Positions 48,322 to 59,855 of a stretch of 64,000 bases of DNA are shown here, in pieces. Positions within the stretch are counted from its first letter, which is position 1; each line of letters starts with the position of its first letter. Location: NCBI GenBank assembly GCA_015680685.1, contig MNCI01002198.1, positions 382,616 through 446,615 on the forward strand, in the 5' to 3' direction. The notes beneath the pieces were generated by a model that saw nothing but the letters and a program-made list of their open reading frames with translations, ran no database searches and was not told the origin of the DNA. The stretch comes from Gnetum montanum. Its lineage: Eukaryota > Streptophyta > Gnetopsida > Gnetales > Gnetaceae. The translations under genes were made by a program, and so were the position numbers.

Positions 48322-51300
48322 ATGGCATGCAAGGGCGAACGCAAGCATAAGGGACTTGCCAAGGTAGATAAGGTGAAGGAGACCCTGGAATGCCTCTCCA
48401 AGGTGAGTGTTGAGGTGGGGAAGAAGGTTCCATCTACTCGGTAAGTCGCTACACTATCCTTGCTTCCATTAGGTGACGTATCAGATTAGATTGTCATTGC
48501 CATTACTGTCATCATTTTTGCAACTATTGCCACCATTTTTGTTTGCTGTTTTGGCCGTTATGCTGTGGTTGTTGCTACTATGGCTGCAGTGGTGTATGGG
48601 TGTTATGCTATAGTTGCATGCGGTACCGCCCTACCATTGTTATTAAAAATAGTTATTGTGTAATCGCAGGGGTTTGGGTAGTTTTGGACGATGTAGCATA
48701 TGCTCGACATAGTGTGCTATCCTTAGGAGGGTTTGTTTGTTTGCCAAGTTTTTGCGGTAGCATGACACACATTTGGTGTAGCGTAGCATGAGCTATTTTA
48801 TGTTATAGGATTGGGACAATGAGACATTGTGAATTCCATTTCATCTGCATTGTTAAGGTTGTAATATTTTTATTATCGTTACACTACGCCATCATGTTGT
48901 GAGGCCCTGAGGTCGTTATATTTGTGATCTGTCACATTGCTATGCTATTAAACCTGTAACACTGCTACATTGTTAAATTTTTTGCACTATCAAATTTGCT
49001 ATGCTGCAATGCTTGTTACAGTGGTCTGTTCGCTATATTGTTACATGTCTGCTTACACTTGTTCATTTACTATGTTACATGCCATGCATTCGTCTTGCTA
49101 TGCTGCGCATTTCACAACCATCACTCTTATACAAGAGTGTAACTTTTACGCTACATGTCTTCTACATGGCGTTGTGTACCATGTAACTGTTATCGTAGGA
49201 TACATCCGCTGTTGTTATGCTATACGTGGCTTGATGGCTACGCTACGCTACAAGTGACATTTTGTTATGTTTCCTCTAATGTTTAACTTTATTTTATGCT
49301 AAAGAGAAATTTGTAACTAGGGCATCATGCTACGCTACATGTAAAGAGAGGGTCACACTATGCTATACAAGTAATCATCACTTGAATCACAATGCTAACG
49401 TTTAGATGCCTTGTCATGTGAGGTCATGTTGAAATCCATCCTGATCATTCTTGAACTTGTAGGAGTTTTGTGCTACCTTAGTGAACCTATGAACAATGTC
49501 CCTCCTCCCCATGCACGCATGGGGCAGCAGGCAGTTTGGTTTCGTGAGGGTGCATGGGACTTTCTACAGTTCCTCCTCTGCCACTTTAGTGTGATCATGT
49601 GGTCACACCTATCGACCGAGACAACCATTGTAATTACAAAAACATTATTGCCCAGGGTGAACCGGGGCATTCTAAAATTCTTAGTTGATGGGCCAATTGG
49701 GAGCAAAAGGGCAGGAAGCTCCAACCAGTTTCCAAGAGGCTTAAGGTGCTTGAGTTGGATCTGGATGATGCTTGAGTACAGATGCTATCATTTATACAAC
49801 ATGCTATACATTGCCCATCACATGGGCACTTACTTTCAGAACCCACCTGGGAAAGTTTACTATGCTGACAGGTAAGTCTTGTAAATGTATCTTAACGCTT
49901 TGTATGATTTTCATTACACTAGACAAAGGATGCTTACTATATTCTTGTATATTACCAGGTTTTAAATTGATGAAGGTGGCCTTCACAGTAATACAGATGC
50001 ATTGGCGGTGGCCCAGAGGGCCCTGCAAGAGTTCACCTCCACTGGGAACATGTGTGCTGATGTCATATAACAACTTGGATTTGAATTCAAAAGCTATCCA
50101 ACCAAGTATTCCAAATTCTATGAGAAGTGTAAGGAAGCTAGCTAGTTAGATAGTGAATGGGCATCACACTAATCGATTACCGTTGATGACGTTCAGGTGG
50201 AACTTCCACTGTTCCCTATGTCGTTCAAATATGGTACGTTGTTATGCTCAAATAATGATGTACTTTTTTTTTGTGTTTTATGCTAACCTCTTTTTTTTCT
50301 TTGTTTACTGTTAACTATTGTAGTAGCGAAGGAGTCCCAAGAGGTCACTGTGGTCACCTCCGGGCATAACGATACCAACCTCTTCTTCAAGTATGGAGAG
50401 GTGGAGGAGATGCAACGTTGGCTCTATTATGGGGACCCAGCCATCCTTGTTCATAACCTTCAAGAGGCTAGGCTCATGGACTTATTCCTATCCGTAAACC
50501 TGAATTTCTCGGCTACCAAAATGCTTTCCCTAGCCGATTCTTTCACTGAGAAGGCTGAGTGCTTCCACACACATGTTCACAATGTGCATGTGATATTTGA
50601 AATTAATGACTAACTATTTGTAGATCTTTTTGGTGTCCTGTCTGATGGTCTCCTTGTAGGAGAAAAATATAAGAAATATGTGAACCATTATGGGGACATT
50701 GAGGAATGGCTAGGGATGACTAAGGATCGAAAGGGGATCTACATTGAGAAGTTCAGGCTGAAGGTGGTTAAAATAATTTACCCTATCTTCTGTGCCTGTG
50801 CTTTCCCCAAGCTACTCTCCCAAGGGAAAATCCTTGGAGTGGAGCAAGCTTGGATAATGAGGGAGGTCATGGAAGAAGGGACTCACTATAACTAGGCGAA
50901 GTACCTCTCTGAAGGCTTGTAGGCTGAAATGGTCAAACTTCATGAGAAGCTTGAGTCCTGTTTCAACGTACACTACGTCTTCTTTGTAGCTTGCTTGTGA
51001 TGCTTTGCTAAATTCCTGGTAGTCTATGAGAATGATGTCTAGGTATAGCAAGATCATAACTAGATATCGAAGCCATGGATTTGCCAGGTTTTCTGCACCA
51101 CTCGATCCCAAGACCATCCAGAAGCTATTGGGGAATCATTTTCAATAATGACAAGGGATTGGGTGGGACGTACCTTTCATGGCTAGGACAGCATGTTAGA
51201 GGTTCCCCCCATCAACACAAGAAATGCATTAAAGGGGAAGCATCTCATTACAAGAACTATAAGGACCAAGTTGCAATGTAAGAGATCTCGTCCTGTCGAA

Positions 51301-53093
51301 GAGACTCCCTACATAGATGAAGGAAAAGGGAAGAAACTGCGAATCAAAGTTCACAGAGTGCAACCCCTGGTTGGTGAGTATGCCAAAATTATTTTTTAGC
51401 ATAGCGCTTGTTATGCTATGCCACGCTATATAGCGTTGTGTAGCGTGGTGCCTGTTTCAAGTTGGGATATTTTGCTAACTACGATTATGTTCTATGAGGA
51501 GCAGAAGAAGAAAGGGAAGAAGAGGTTTTGGCTCCTGGAGTAGGGGCACCTGCTAAAGGGGAGGAGGAAAAGGCCTTGGCGATGAAAGAAGAGGCTCTTG
51601 ATGATGAGGGAGAGGCCCTTGCTGATAACCCCTTCGCAAAAAATGCTTCTGTGCCCAAAAGGTAGATGAGTGTTGAGGATGCTGTCGTACTTTTAAGTTA
51701 GTTGGAAAGAGAGGGGATACAATTGGATGCTATTGAGTTTGACTAATTTCTTGATAGTTTCTTGATGGGCGATCCCTCACTATCACCCCCAAGGGTTTGC
51801 TGGGTAGGAGCTTTGCACTATCGTGTCATTTTCATCAACTTTGTTGTTATCCTCTCTAACGTGGCTAACACATTTGTCGTGCAGTGGATACCATCATTGA
51901 TGCCCCTGACCCTTCTTCTTCCATCCGTCTTTGTCCCTGGACCAAGAACCCTGACAAATTCACCTTCATAAAGGGAGTGGTTGATGACATGATTGATTGC
52001 TTAAAGAAGATTGATCTTGAGATCGGTACGCTACAATTGCTACATTAGGCTGTTGCAGTTGTTAGTCCCCCTCTTTTTCTTTTATTTGTGTTACTGTGAC
52101 TAATGTTCTTCCATGCATGACAACCTCCCATCTCAAGTGGGATCTTTGACAGGTCATTGAGGTCGATGCTGTGCCCGAACTTTCGCTAGAGATGATTGAG
52201 GTACCTCATCACATTTACGAAGAAGTAAGTAAATGTGCATTGTAATCAACATGCTTCTTATGGGAGTATAGGCATGTGAACCAGGACCTCTAGAAGAGGG
52301 TACAAAAACTCGAGAAAGAGAAGACTAACCTAACCATGGAGGTGGAGTATCTTCGATCTAGGAATGAATTCCTGTTGGCCTGTGACACCGACAATGGTAG
52401 TTGGCACAAAGCTGTGATTGACTATGCTAGATATTGGATAGTCGTACAAAACAATAACCAGGCCAGTCATGAAATTATTCAACAACGTATGCAAATGGAC
52501 CTCCTAGCATAGAAGAACCAGGATTGGAAAGACTATAGCACCAATGTTTACGAATGGGGGCAAGCACATAAGAACCATAAACATATGTATAAGATGGAAA
52601 GTGCCACTTATCGTAAACAGTACCGGGATGCTGTTGTTGAATCACATACCCTTAAGTTGTTTCTTGATGTCATTGGTGCTTGCAGTGCTTATGAGAAATT
52701 CATGCAACAAGTGATGGAAAGTGAGTCTCCTGAAAGGAAGGTGACCCTACCTATCGAGGAGACCACCACCACCACTTTCTCCCCAGGACCACCCAGATGG
52801 ATAGCCATGGAAAAGGGGAAGGTTGCAGCAAGCGCTAACCTAGGAGAGGGAAATTGGGCCAAACTCACTGAGGAGGAGATCTTGCGATGTATTGCTATCG
52901 GCATGGAATGAATACCCCCGAAATGGACATGGGGCCATCTCAGGTTAGTCACCTTTTGTTACGTTATGACTTATTTTGTAAGAGTTTTTATTGTGTTTTG
53001 ACTAACTGTTTTATTTTCTGCCTTATGCAAAATCCGAATGAAGATGCGGAACCTAGTGGGGCAAGAGATGGTGATGGAAATGAAGACCCATAG
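48322..53093 (+). pseudogene. Split accessory gene antisense to the giant gypsy element
   Basis: Plus-strand exons with good GT-AG sites: 48322-48440 (starts MACKGERKHKGLAKVDK; donor CG|GTAAGT), 49463-49871, about 49960-50220, 50324-51373, 51505-51661, 51885-52025, 52153-52224 and 52272-52911, with a possible last acidic piece to 53093. Coding-like stretches include 'VWFREGAWDFLQFLLCHFSV' (exon 2), 'FKYGEVEEMQRWLYYGDPAI' (exon 4), an acidic Glu/Ala segment (exon 5), and a coiled-coil with 'VQKLEKEKTNLTMEVEYLRS' then 'WHKAVIDYARYWIV' (exon 8). Introns have lower coding character and are TAGC-rich. In this copy, in-frame stops (for example near 50611, 50893 and 52510) and phase mismatches show decay. 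It has no resemblance to gag or pol that I recognise. Tat elements are known to carry extra antisense ORFs, usually near the 3' end; here it lies between protease and RT. Function unknown. Confidence 0.55.
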
Positions 53094-53254
53094 CGTGAAT
53101 GACATAAAATTTCATTATTATTTTTGAATTCAATTAATTTGTAAGCATTATTGATTAACAATGAATGAAGGACAAAAGTGAAAAAATTTATTTTATTTCG
53201 ATTGATATATTTCATTTATTTTTTATCCTTTTGGGCTCCTTAAGAGCCTCTTGT

Positions 53255-53535
53255 TCTAGTTTAAGGCCATTTCGGGCCATTGCTCAATGAATATATATTT
53301 TTTAATATTTTCAATGTATTCTTTGTTTTCTTTTCTTTTTTACTCCATAGTAGTAAAATTACTAGTTTTAGGCCCTGGCGGGCTGTGATGGATAGTTTAG
53401 GGCCATTCTAGGCTGTCACTAGTTTTAGGCCATTTTGGGCCCTTGTAGTTTTAGGCCATTGCTAGTTTTAGGCCATTTCAGGCCATCGTAGGGTGATAAA
53501 TAAAAGATTGCCAGTTTTAGGCCTTAGCAGGATGT
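53255..53535. repeat. Tandem array, about 7 units, right of the antisense gene
   Basis: Plus-strand unit about 'CTAGTTTTAGGCCATTTCGG' plus 'GCCATTG', 16-30 bp. It shares the CTAGTTTWAGGYC core with the arrays at 44.0 and 47.9 kb. Confidence 0.8.
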
Positions 53536-53700
53536 GGTGTGATGCAAATAATGAATGTAATGTGAACAATGTAAACAATGAGGAAGATGCTAGCATAAAC
53601 AATGAGTACAGAGCAAAGAATGTGAACAGTGGACGTATCGTTGATGCAAGCGGTAATCATGGTGAAAGTAGTGAAGTAGTTACGCTAATGTAGGCAACGA

Positions 53701-54640
53701 TCATTCTCGCAGCTGCTTTCTAATCCATTGTGGGCTTGGTGATGCGTACGATTGAGGGGCCTTGTTATAATACTCCTTTATGTCATCGTCTATTGACTGA
53801 AAGGGTATCTCAGCCCATGTTGCTTCTTCGTTGGAACTAGTTTCGACTTGTTTAGGTGCTTCAGTTTGAATGGGGGTTTGGTCTTTAGATATTTCAATCT
53901 CTGATCCTTGCTCCATTCCTACATTGTTTATGGCTCGGGGGGCCACTTCATCGCCATGAATTATCACTTCCCCTCCTGCATAGGGCAAGTGAATCTCCTC
54001 GTGTATTGGAGAGGAAATAGCCCTCAATTGGGCCAACCACGATCTCCCCAGGATTAGGTTGAACCCAAGCATTTCTTATACCACTAAGAATACTGCGCTT
54101 GTGGGGAACTGGTCCCCTGCCACAAAGTTGATATGTACAGTTCCTTTTACTAGCACAAGCACCCCATTAAATGATTTTAAGCAGTATGTTGTTGTGGGCT
54201 TGATTTGATCGACCAAGCCCAATTTTTCCACTATGGAAAAGGGGATGACATTAGTAGCGACCCCGTCATCAACATGTACCCTTTGGATCTTGCATTGACT
54301 GACCCAAATTGTGATGAATATGGATGCTATTGTTACCTGACCCTTTTTAGGATCATCCTTAATGGACTCATCGAGGAATGTTAACTAAGATGGTTGTGGT
54401 TCCTCGGTTGTAGAGGGAAGCATAATAGCGTGAATCACTTTCTTCTCTACCGACATGTTTTCATTGACTGGTATGGATGTTAACATGAGAACCATGGCCT
54501 TGCGATGCATAGTAGAAGTCATTACCAAGTCATACAGGGTCAAAGTTGTATTTTTCTATTTCAGAGCATGTTTAACTTGGGTGAGGGAATTGAATAGATC
54601 CTACCCACCATCTTTCCTATTACCCTTTTCCTCCTCCATT
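53701..54640 (-). pseudogene. Aspartic protease domain of the giant gypsy element
   Basis: Minus strand: 'HVDDGVATNVIPFSIVEKLG' near 54280-54220 stands where retroviral-type proteases have the D-[ST]-G active site. Here it reads D-D-G, so the nucleophile region is altered. 'MLGFNLILGRSWLAQLRAI' (54072-54015) is the second conserved block (ILGR.WL). The clean frame ends at 53701. The protease would cut the Gag-Pol product. Upstream frames to 54640 are shifted. Confidence 0.7.
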
Positions 54641-55294
54641 CATCCTAGAAGATGAATCTCCCAAGGAGGGGGAGCTTCAGGTTGAGGGTTTTTCTTTCTT
54701 AGATAGGATGGTGGCGATTGCTTCTGTGCAACATTATCAGTTGTTGATGATGAGGGGACTATAGGCATCAAGGACAAGGGGGTAGGCTTGGGAGGACCTA
54801 AGGTGGTGCATTCCTTGACCATCTTGTTCGCCAAATGCTCTTCCCATTTTTTTGAATGGGGGGGGGGGNGAGAGGGGCTGTAGGGCTATTTTAGTTGCTT
54901 GGCTCTATGTTGTAGGGGCACTTGAATGTTTTGACACCTTAATGACAAACGTTGCTTGTGGTGTTGGTGTGGGCGGTGGTGTGGCTTTGAGCACAAAAGG
55001 TGCATGGGCAGATGTCTGAGGGGGAACCTTAAGGATGAATGGTTGTTGCAAAATATTTTTTCCTGTTGTCAGTGTCGCCACACTACATTGAGGCACATGT
55101 ACCATGAATGGTTGTTGTGGTGGTTCTGGGTTACTATCAATGCCAATCGTGTTGATGGTATACCCTGCGTTGTTGGCATTGAGGGGGTCCTTGTAGACAT
55201 GCATGAACTAGTTTTTAGGGCGAGCAAGACTACTGTTGTTCAAGACAAGGTTGCCTTGATTGATCATGCATTGAATATCATCTTTCAACGCTAG
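54640..55294 (-). pseudogene. Pro/Thr-rich linker between gag and protease
   Basis: Minus-strand frames 55204-54905 and 54834-54640 are rich in Pro, Thr and Ser, with a degenerate repeated phrase (QPFMVHVP, QPFILKVP, APFVLKA, ATFVIKV). An 11-G run with an N (54858-54869) disrupts the frame. Confidence 0.5.
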
Positions 55295-55366
55295 ATAGTA
55301 GTCCATGTCATGACTTCATAGTTGATGGTAGTCACAGAACTGTTCCAGCTTGAAGTTCTTAGGAAC

Positions 55367-57366
55367 TTACGGCTCATTGGGTGTGGCCAAGGAGGGGTTC
55401 CTAAGAAGTTCGCAATATTTCTTATGACATTTAATCGCTTCCTCTGACATCCACTTATGTTGAATATATCTAGCCCCCAATAGTTTCTTCAAGAGTTCTG
55501 AAGGCTTAACGGGTAAAGGAGTGTACTTGGAGCAATCCTTGTGCTCGAAGTTGGATTTAGGCTGGGTTGACACCTTAGGTGCTGATGTTGAGGGTTGATC
55601 GGTGTTGCTTGAGCCGGATGTTGTTGCTGTGATCGCCTTTTTGTTGTTGCTATTTTTGGGTTTAGTATCGTTAGCCACATCGACCACCATGGCTATTTCA
55701 GCCTTACCCTTCTCTTTGTCCTTTTTGATATATGTGTTCTTGTATGTGACATAGGCTGGGTCTTTGCTAGCTTCGGCCACGTCTTGGATGCTCTTGGTCT
55801 AAGCGAAAGCTTGACTAAGGGAGCATGGGGCTAGGTAGTATAGCTTTGACTTAATGAAGTCATTTACCACCCCCTTGAAGATAGCCAACAAATGGGCCTC
55901 CATGATAGGCTCGTGTATCTCATTCAAGGTGATGCTCCAATGCTATATGAATCTTTACATAGACTCCAGCGGGTCTTGCTTGACGCTCATCAACTGGTCT
56001 AGCGTGACCTTCGATTTCAAGTTATACTTGAAACGGGTCATGAACTGACTCAACAGCTCCTCCAGAGTTGAGATGGAGGTGTGTGGGAGCATGCAGCACC
56101 AGTCCAAAGCCTTGCCTTTCAAGGACATGGCAAAGACATGGATAATAGTGTGTGGCTATGGCTACAACAACAAAGATTCAAACCTAAACATTACCAAATG
56201 TGTGTTGGGATCACCGTCCCCATTGTATTTTGTCAATTGGGGGAGTGGCATCATAGGGGGCAATGTGAGCATGGGGACGGCCAGGTTGATGGGATTTTCA
56301 TGTAGAAATCCATGACCTGCACCGTGTTGGAATCGATGACTTTGAGGCATTTAATTTCCTTAGTAAGGATTTTAATAAGTTGAAAATTTTGATCTAGACC
56401 CGGTGATGTTGTAGATGGTTGTGTGGCTGCTTGAGCAGCCATCATATGTGCTGATGGGGGTTGCAGTGTAGAGGTAGTGGCTTGGCCCATGGGGGGTGCT
56501 GTTGGTGCCACTCCTGTGAATGGTGTCACTTGGGCTATCCACCAGCCAGTGGGTGGTGCCGTTGATGTGACGGTCATTGGTGGGGTTGTGGGGTTGATAG
56601 GTTACTTAGTTGGCGGGGTGGCCCATAGGCCTACATTGGGTTGTAGTATGTGCGGAAGCTGGTGCACTTGGGGTTGCACATAGTATGCTACCTAAAGGGG
56701 TTGTGCCACAGGTAAGGATGGGGTTGGCACTCACCACGTAGTTGAGAATGGGTTAGCCATTAGTGGAGGGACAGGTGCAGAAGAAGGACCAAAGGTGAAG
56801 CTTACATGTGACTAAGACGTGGGCAAAGTGTGGACATATGATAGCATAGCCATGATTGACGTTGGGTAAGCTACTGGGGTAGACTGAGAAGGAAGGATGA
56901 TTGAGAATGAAGTTGAAGGATCCCCCTATTGGTACATAGAAGGTACAGGATGGATGCCCATGGCTAACACATGTGTAGGTTGTGGCGAGGTCGTGGTAAT
57001 CACGAAGGGGGCAGACGAGAAAAGCGAGTTTGATCAGAAGACAGTTGCAAAAGGGATAGCTGTAGTATAGATCTAGCCACCAGCTTCAGAGTGGAAGTCC
57101 AAGTCTTCTTGTTTGTCTTGGAACACCTCATTGTAGTGGAACACCGTATCCTGTTCCCTGGACCTATTCGCTTGTATCAGTTGGTTTAAGACCCATTGAT
57201 ACGATTCGGTCAATGAGATGACAACATCAAGGGAAGGGATAAATTCCCTCCCGTTCTGGTGGAAAAACTTGACGTTACATTTGTCTTCGAGTTCTTGGCG
57301 ATCCAAGGGTATATTCACTTGGACCTTCATGTAGAGGAAGTCATAGAGCTCTGCATCTTGCGCCAA
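55367..57366 (-). pseudogene. gag gene of the giant gypsy element
   Basis: Starts 'MAQDAELYDFLYMKVQVNI' (57366-57073), followed by a Pro/Thr-rich section. The capsid-like core has 'LTKYNGDGDPNTHLVMFRFE' (to 56162), 'SLKGKALDW', 'FMTRFKYNLKSKVTLDQLMS' and 'EAHLLAIFKGVVNDF' (about 56150-55850). The last frame, 55780-55367, is Lys/Ser/Thr-rich and ends 'LLRNPSLATPNEP'. The core matches the plant Retrotrans_gag pattern (Y.G..DP..H...F.......W.......F...F...). Several frame breaks (56160, 55950, 55790). Gag forms the particle that carries the RNA. Confidence 0.75.
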
Positions 57367-57726
57367 GCACTTAGGTGATAGGTGTCAGAGCCTAAGAGAC
57401 TGACGTGGTGCTAGCACTGGGCTAGGCGGTCACTTGGCACCTATGGTGTTTTGAGCTGAGTAAGGAACTTGAAGGTTCGAGGTGGGAATGACAATGGTTG
57501 CGAGAATCATCTTGTGTGATTAAAGGGAAATTGTAAATGGGAAACACAAAAATTAATAAGCGATCAAAGGCTTTTTGTCCTACCGGGTTCGAAAGGAACC
57601 ATTGTTGTGATCAGTCTGCACCACACGATGCGTAGACAACCACAAGGGTGTCACATCTACGCTAGTGGATGACTAGGTATAGATAGCATGCAAGATTACC
57701 TGCAAGATGCAGAAATGGCACCAAAA

Positions 57727-57745
57727 GGCCCTCCTTCTAGTGCCA
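57727..57745 (-). promoter_or_regulatory. Primer-binding site of the giant gypsy element
   Basis: The minus strand reads TGGCACTAGAAGGAGGGCC, five bases after the end of the 5' LTR. The TGG start and position fit a primer site; I do not assign the tRNA. Confidence 0.6.
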
Positions 57746-57750
57746 AAAAC

Positions 57751-59855
57751 TGTAGCAATCGAAAACATTGGTGGCTGGAACACCGAGAGGTTGCTGGGTG
57801 TACAGCCTAATCTCAAATCCGTGTGAAAGCTGTGCTAGAGAGAAATGAAAATGGGGTGCCCTGAATGGTCTAGTCAATTAGACAGGGACTTAATTGGTGT
57901 AAGTAAACCTTTCGTAAACGTTTGTTTTAGAAGTGATGTATGCGAGTGAAGCGATGATCAACAAATATAAAATGATAAAAAAAATAGTGCATAGTAAACA
58001 AAGAATAAAATAGATTTGGGTTAGAAAGTGCACCGCCCCAAGGTCGCGGATCTGATCTTTGTTTTGGAGAGGTGTAAAATAGAATATGCAACACTGGAGA
58101 GGCACAACTTACAACAGAGTAGTATGGTTGTAGGTCCCTGAACTATAGCCAATATCTTGCTACTCGGGATTCTTTTGCTGGCCAATTCACTCGTCAAGAT
58201 GCCAAAATGCTGAACCTACAAAAGGATGTCTGAAGTCAACCAGAATGCTCAAAGCCAACAAAAATGCTAAGAATTCCCACTATGCTCTCCAAAAGACAAC
58301 CCTTTGAACATTGTTTGCTAGGGTATTTATAGAGCTAGATGCTGGAGAGAAACATGGTTTAGATGCCATGTGTGCTAGGTCCCACAAAGTGCAAAGGTGA
58401 TCATGTTATTCTGTTATGTATTACTGCTACACTATGACCATACCACTGAAATTGCATGTGCCAAAATCTAGAAAGCGTACTAACAATGAAAGTGAAATGG
58501 AGCTTATTCTCCAGGACTACGTCTTCCCTACTCTTGCGAGCAGGGTCAAGCATAGGGAAAAATTTGGGGATTGACTAGGGGTGTGCAAGATGAAGCAAAT
58601 TTGCTAATTATGCTCGCTGAAGAGGTGCTAGGATGAGAATGATCATTGCCAACAAGTTCTGGAGTTAACTGAAGACGTCTTAATGCCTCCATGTAAGTGT
58701 TGCACTACTTATGTTGTCCAGCGTGTTGGCATAGCATGAGTAACTGCATGCTACACTGTGCTACGCTACGTAGCGTAGCATAGCGTAATCACCGGTCTTG
58801 AAAGAAGTCTTACATAAAAGTTGAAAGCATCTATTTGAGGGTTGGTTAGGTAAGGAACGACAACTTCGTCTTTCGTGTTGGAAAGCCTTCGGACCTGCTG
58901 AGTTAATCCTTGGGGCATTTTGTTGTTCTACATCCTCGCTATGCTGTGCTATGCTATGCAGCATCGCACAATGTAGCAGCTAATGTGACATGCATCCTTG
59001 TTTAATCTACAAATATTTTATCAGGAAACTTTGCTTGAGGCTTGAGGGCTAAGTGGGATAGGTAGTTTTGGTGGTCGAAGCATTGCCAAGTGCAATCCTC
59101 TTGTTGGAGTTACTTGGTAGAGGGGCCTTTGTGCATTTTTTCCTTTCCACGCTATGCTACACTGCATAGTGTAGCACAGCGTAGCACCACATGTTGGTTG
59201 AATCCTAACTTATTTTGCAAACATTTTGTCATAGGATGTTTGTCATGTCTTGGTGTGTTAGCAGAATAAACTTGTTTAATGATTGAAGCATGGGTAAATG
59301 TTTTTACTCTGTTGGAGACGTCTGAGTAGAAGTGTTATCGAAGTACATCCCTGCTATGCTGCGTAGCATAGCACAACATAGCACTCAAATTGAGATGATT
59401 CTTGACAAAATTTGCCACATTCTATTGTGCCATATCGCTCATGTTTCAGAGGTGAAATAGGGCAAATGCTCTGGAAGACTAGCTTGTTATCAATTTTCAT
59501 CTTGGACGTCTGATTAGTCTCCTCAAGGCTTGCTATGCTGTGCAGTGTAGTGTAGCATAGTAGGTTTCTCTATTAGAAAACTTGCCGAACTATTTAGCTC
59601 ATTCTGAACACTTTTGGCAACTCCTAGCATGGTCTCTTGGTAGACTGGTAGCTGGGTCAATTGTCAATTTGGGCAGGTTGGAGAGTTCAGCAAGCTTGTT
59701 AGTTCAAGCAATAGAAAACTTGCCAGACTGTACAGTCTATCCTCAATGCCTACATTATGTTGATGGCCCATCGTGACATTGCACTTGTGGAAGTCCTTGC
59801 CTGAATTCCAAGACTCTACCGAAGCTTCAGGGTCCTAAAAGTTTATGGTGTTTCA
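57751..59855 (-). repeat. 5' LTR of the giant gypsy element
   Basis: 2105 bp, plus-strand ends TGTAGCAATCG and GTGTTTCA. In the first 118 or so bases I count about 25 differences from the other LTR, mostly transitions. The GCTACGCTA palindrome clusters recur at matching positions; the one at 58755-58782 contains the perfect palindrome CTACGCTACGTAGCGTAG. Confidence 0.9.

Larger units (their letters stand above)
40512..59855 (-). mobile_element. 19.3-kb Tat-lineage-like gypsy LTR retrotransposon
   Basis: LTRs at 40512-42614 (3') and 57751-59855 (5') flank 15.1 kb. The minus strand carries, in order, primer site, gag, protease, RT, RNase H, a second RNase H-like domain and integrase, then a tandem-repeat 3' region and purine tract. 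The second RNase H and the size point to the Tat group (Ogre/Retand-like) of Ty3/gypsy. Flanks are ATGTT on the left and ATGTC on the right, a 5-bp target duplication with one change. The LTRs differ strongly in places, mostly by transitions, so the insertion is old and was probably methylated. It sits inside a copia LTR. A split gene lies on the opposite strand between protease and RT. Confidence 0.85.

Noticed and set aside
48970-49257. Cys/Tyr-rich plus-strand ORF as an exon of the antisense gene
   Set aside because: It is built of TAGC/TGCTA-rich low-complexity sequence in a predicted intron, with no good splice sites at its edges.
56477-56683. Gly/Val-rich plus-strand ORF
   Set aside because: It is the complement of the Pro/Thr-rich part of gag on the minus strand.
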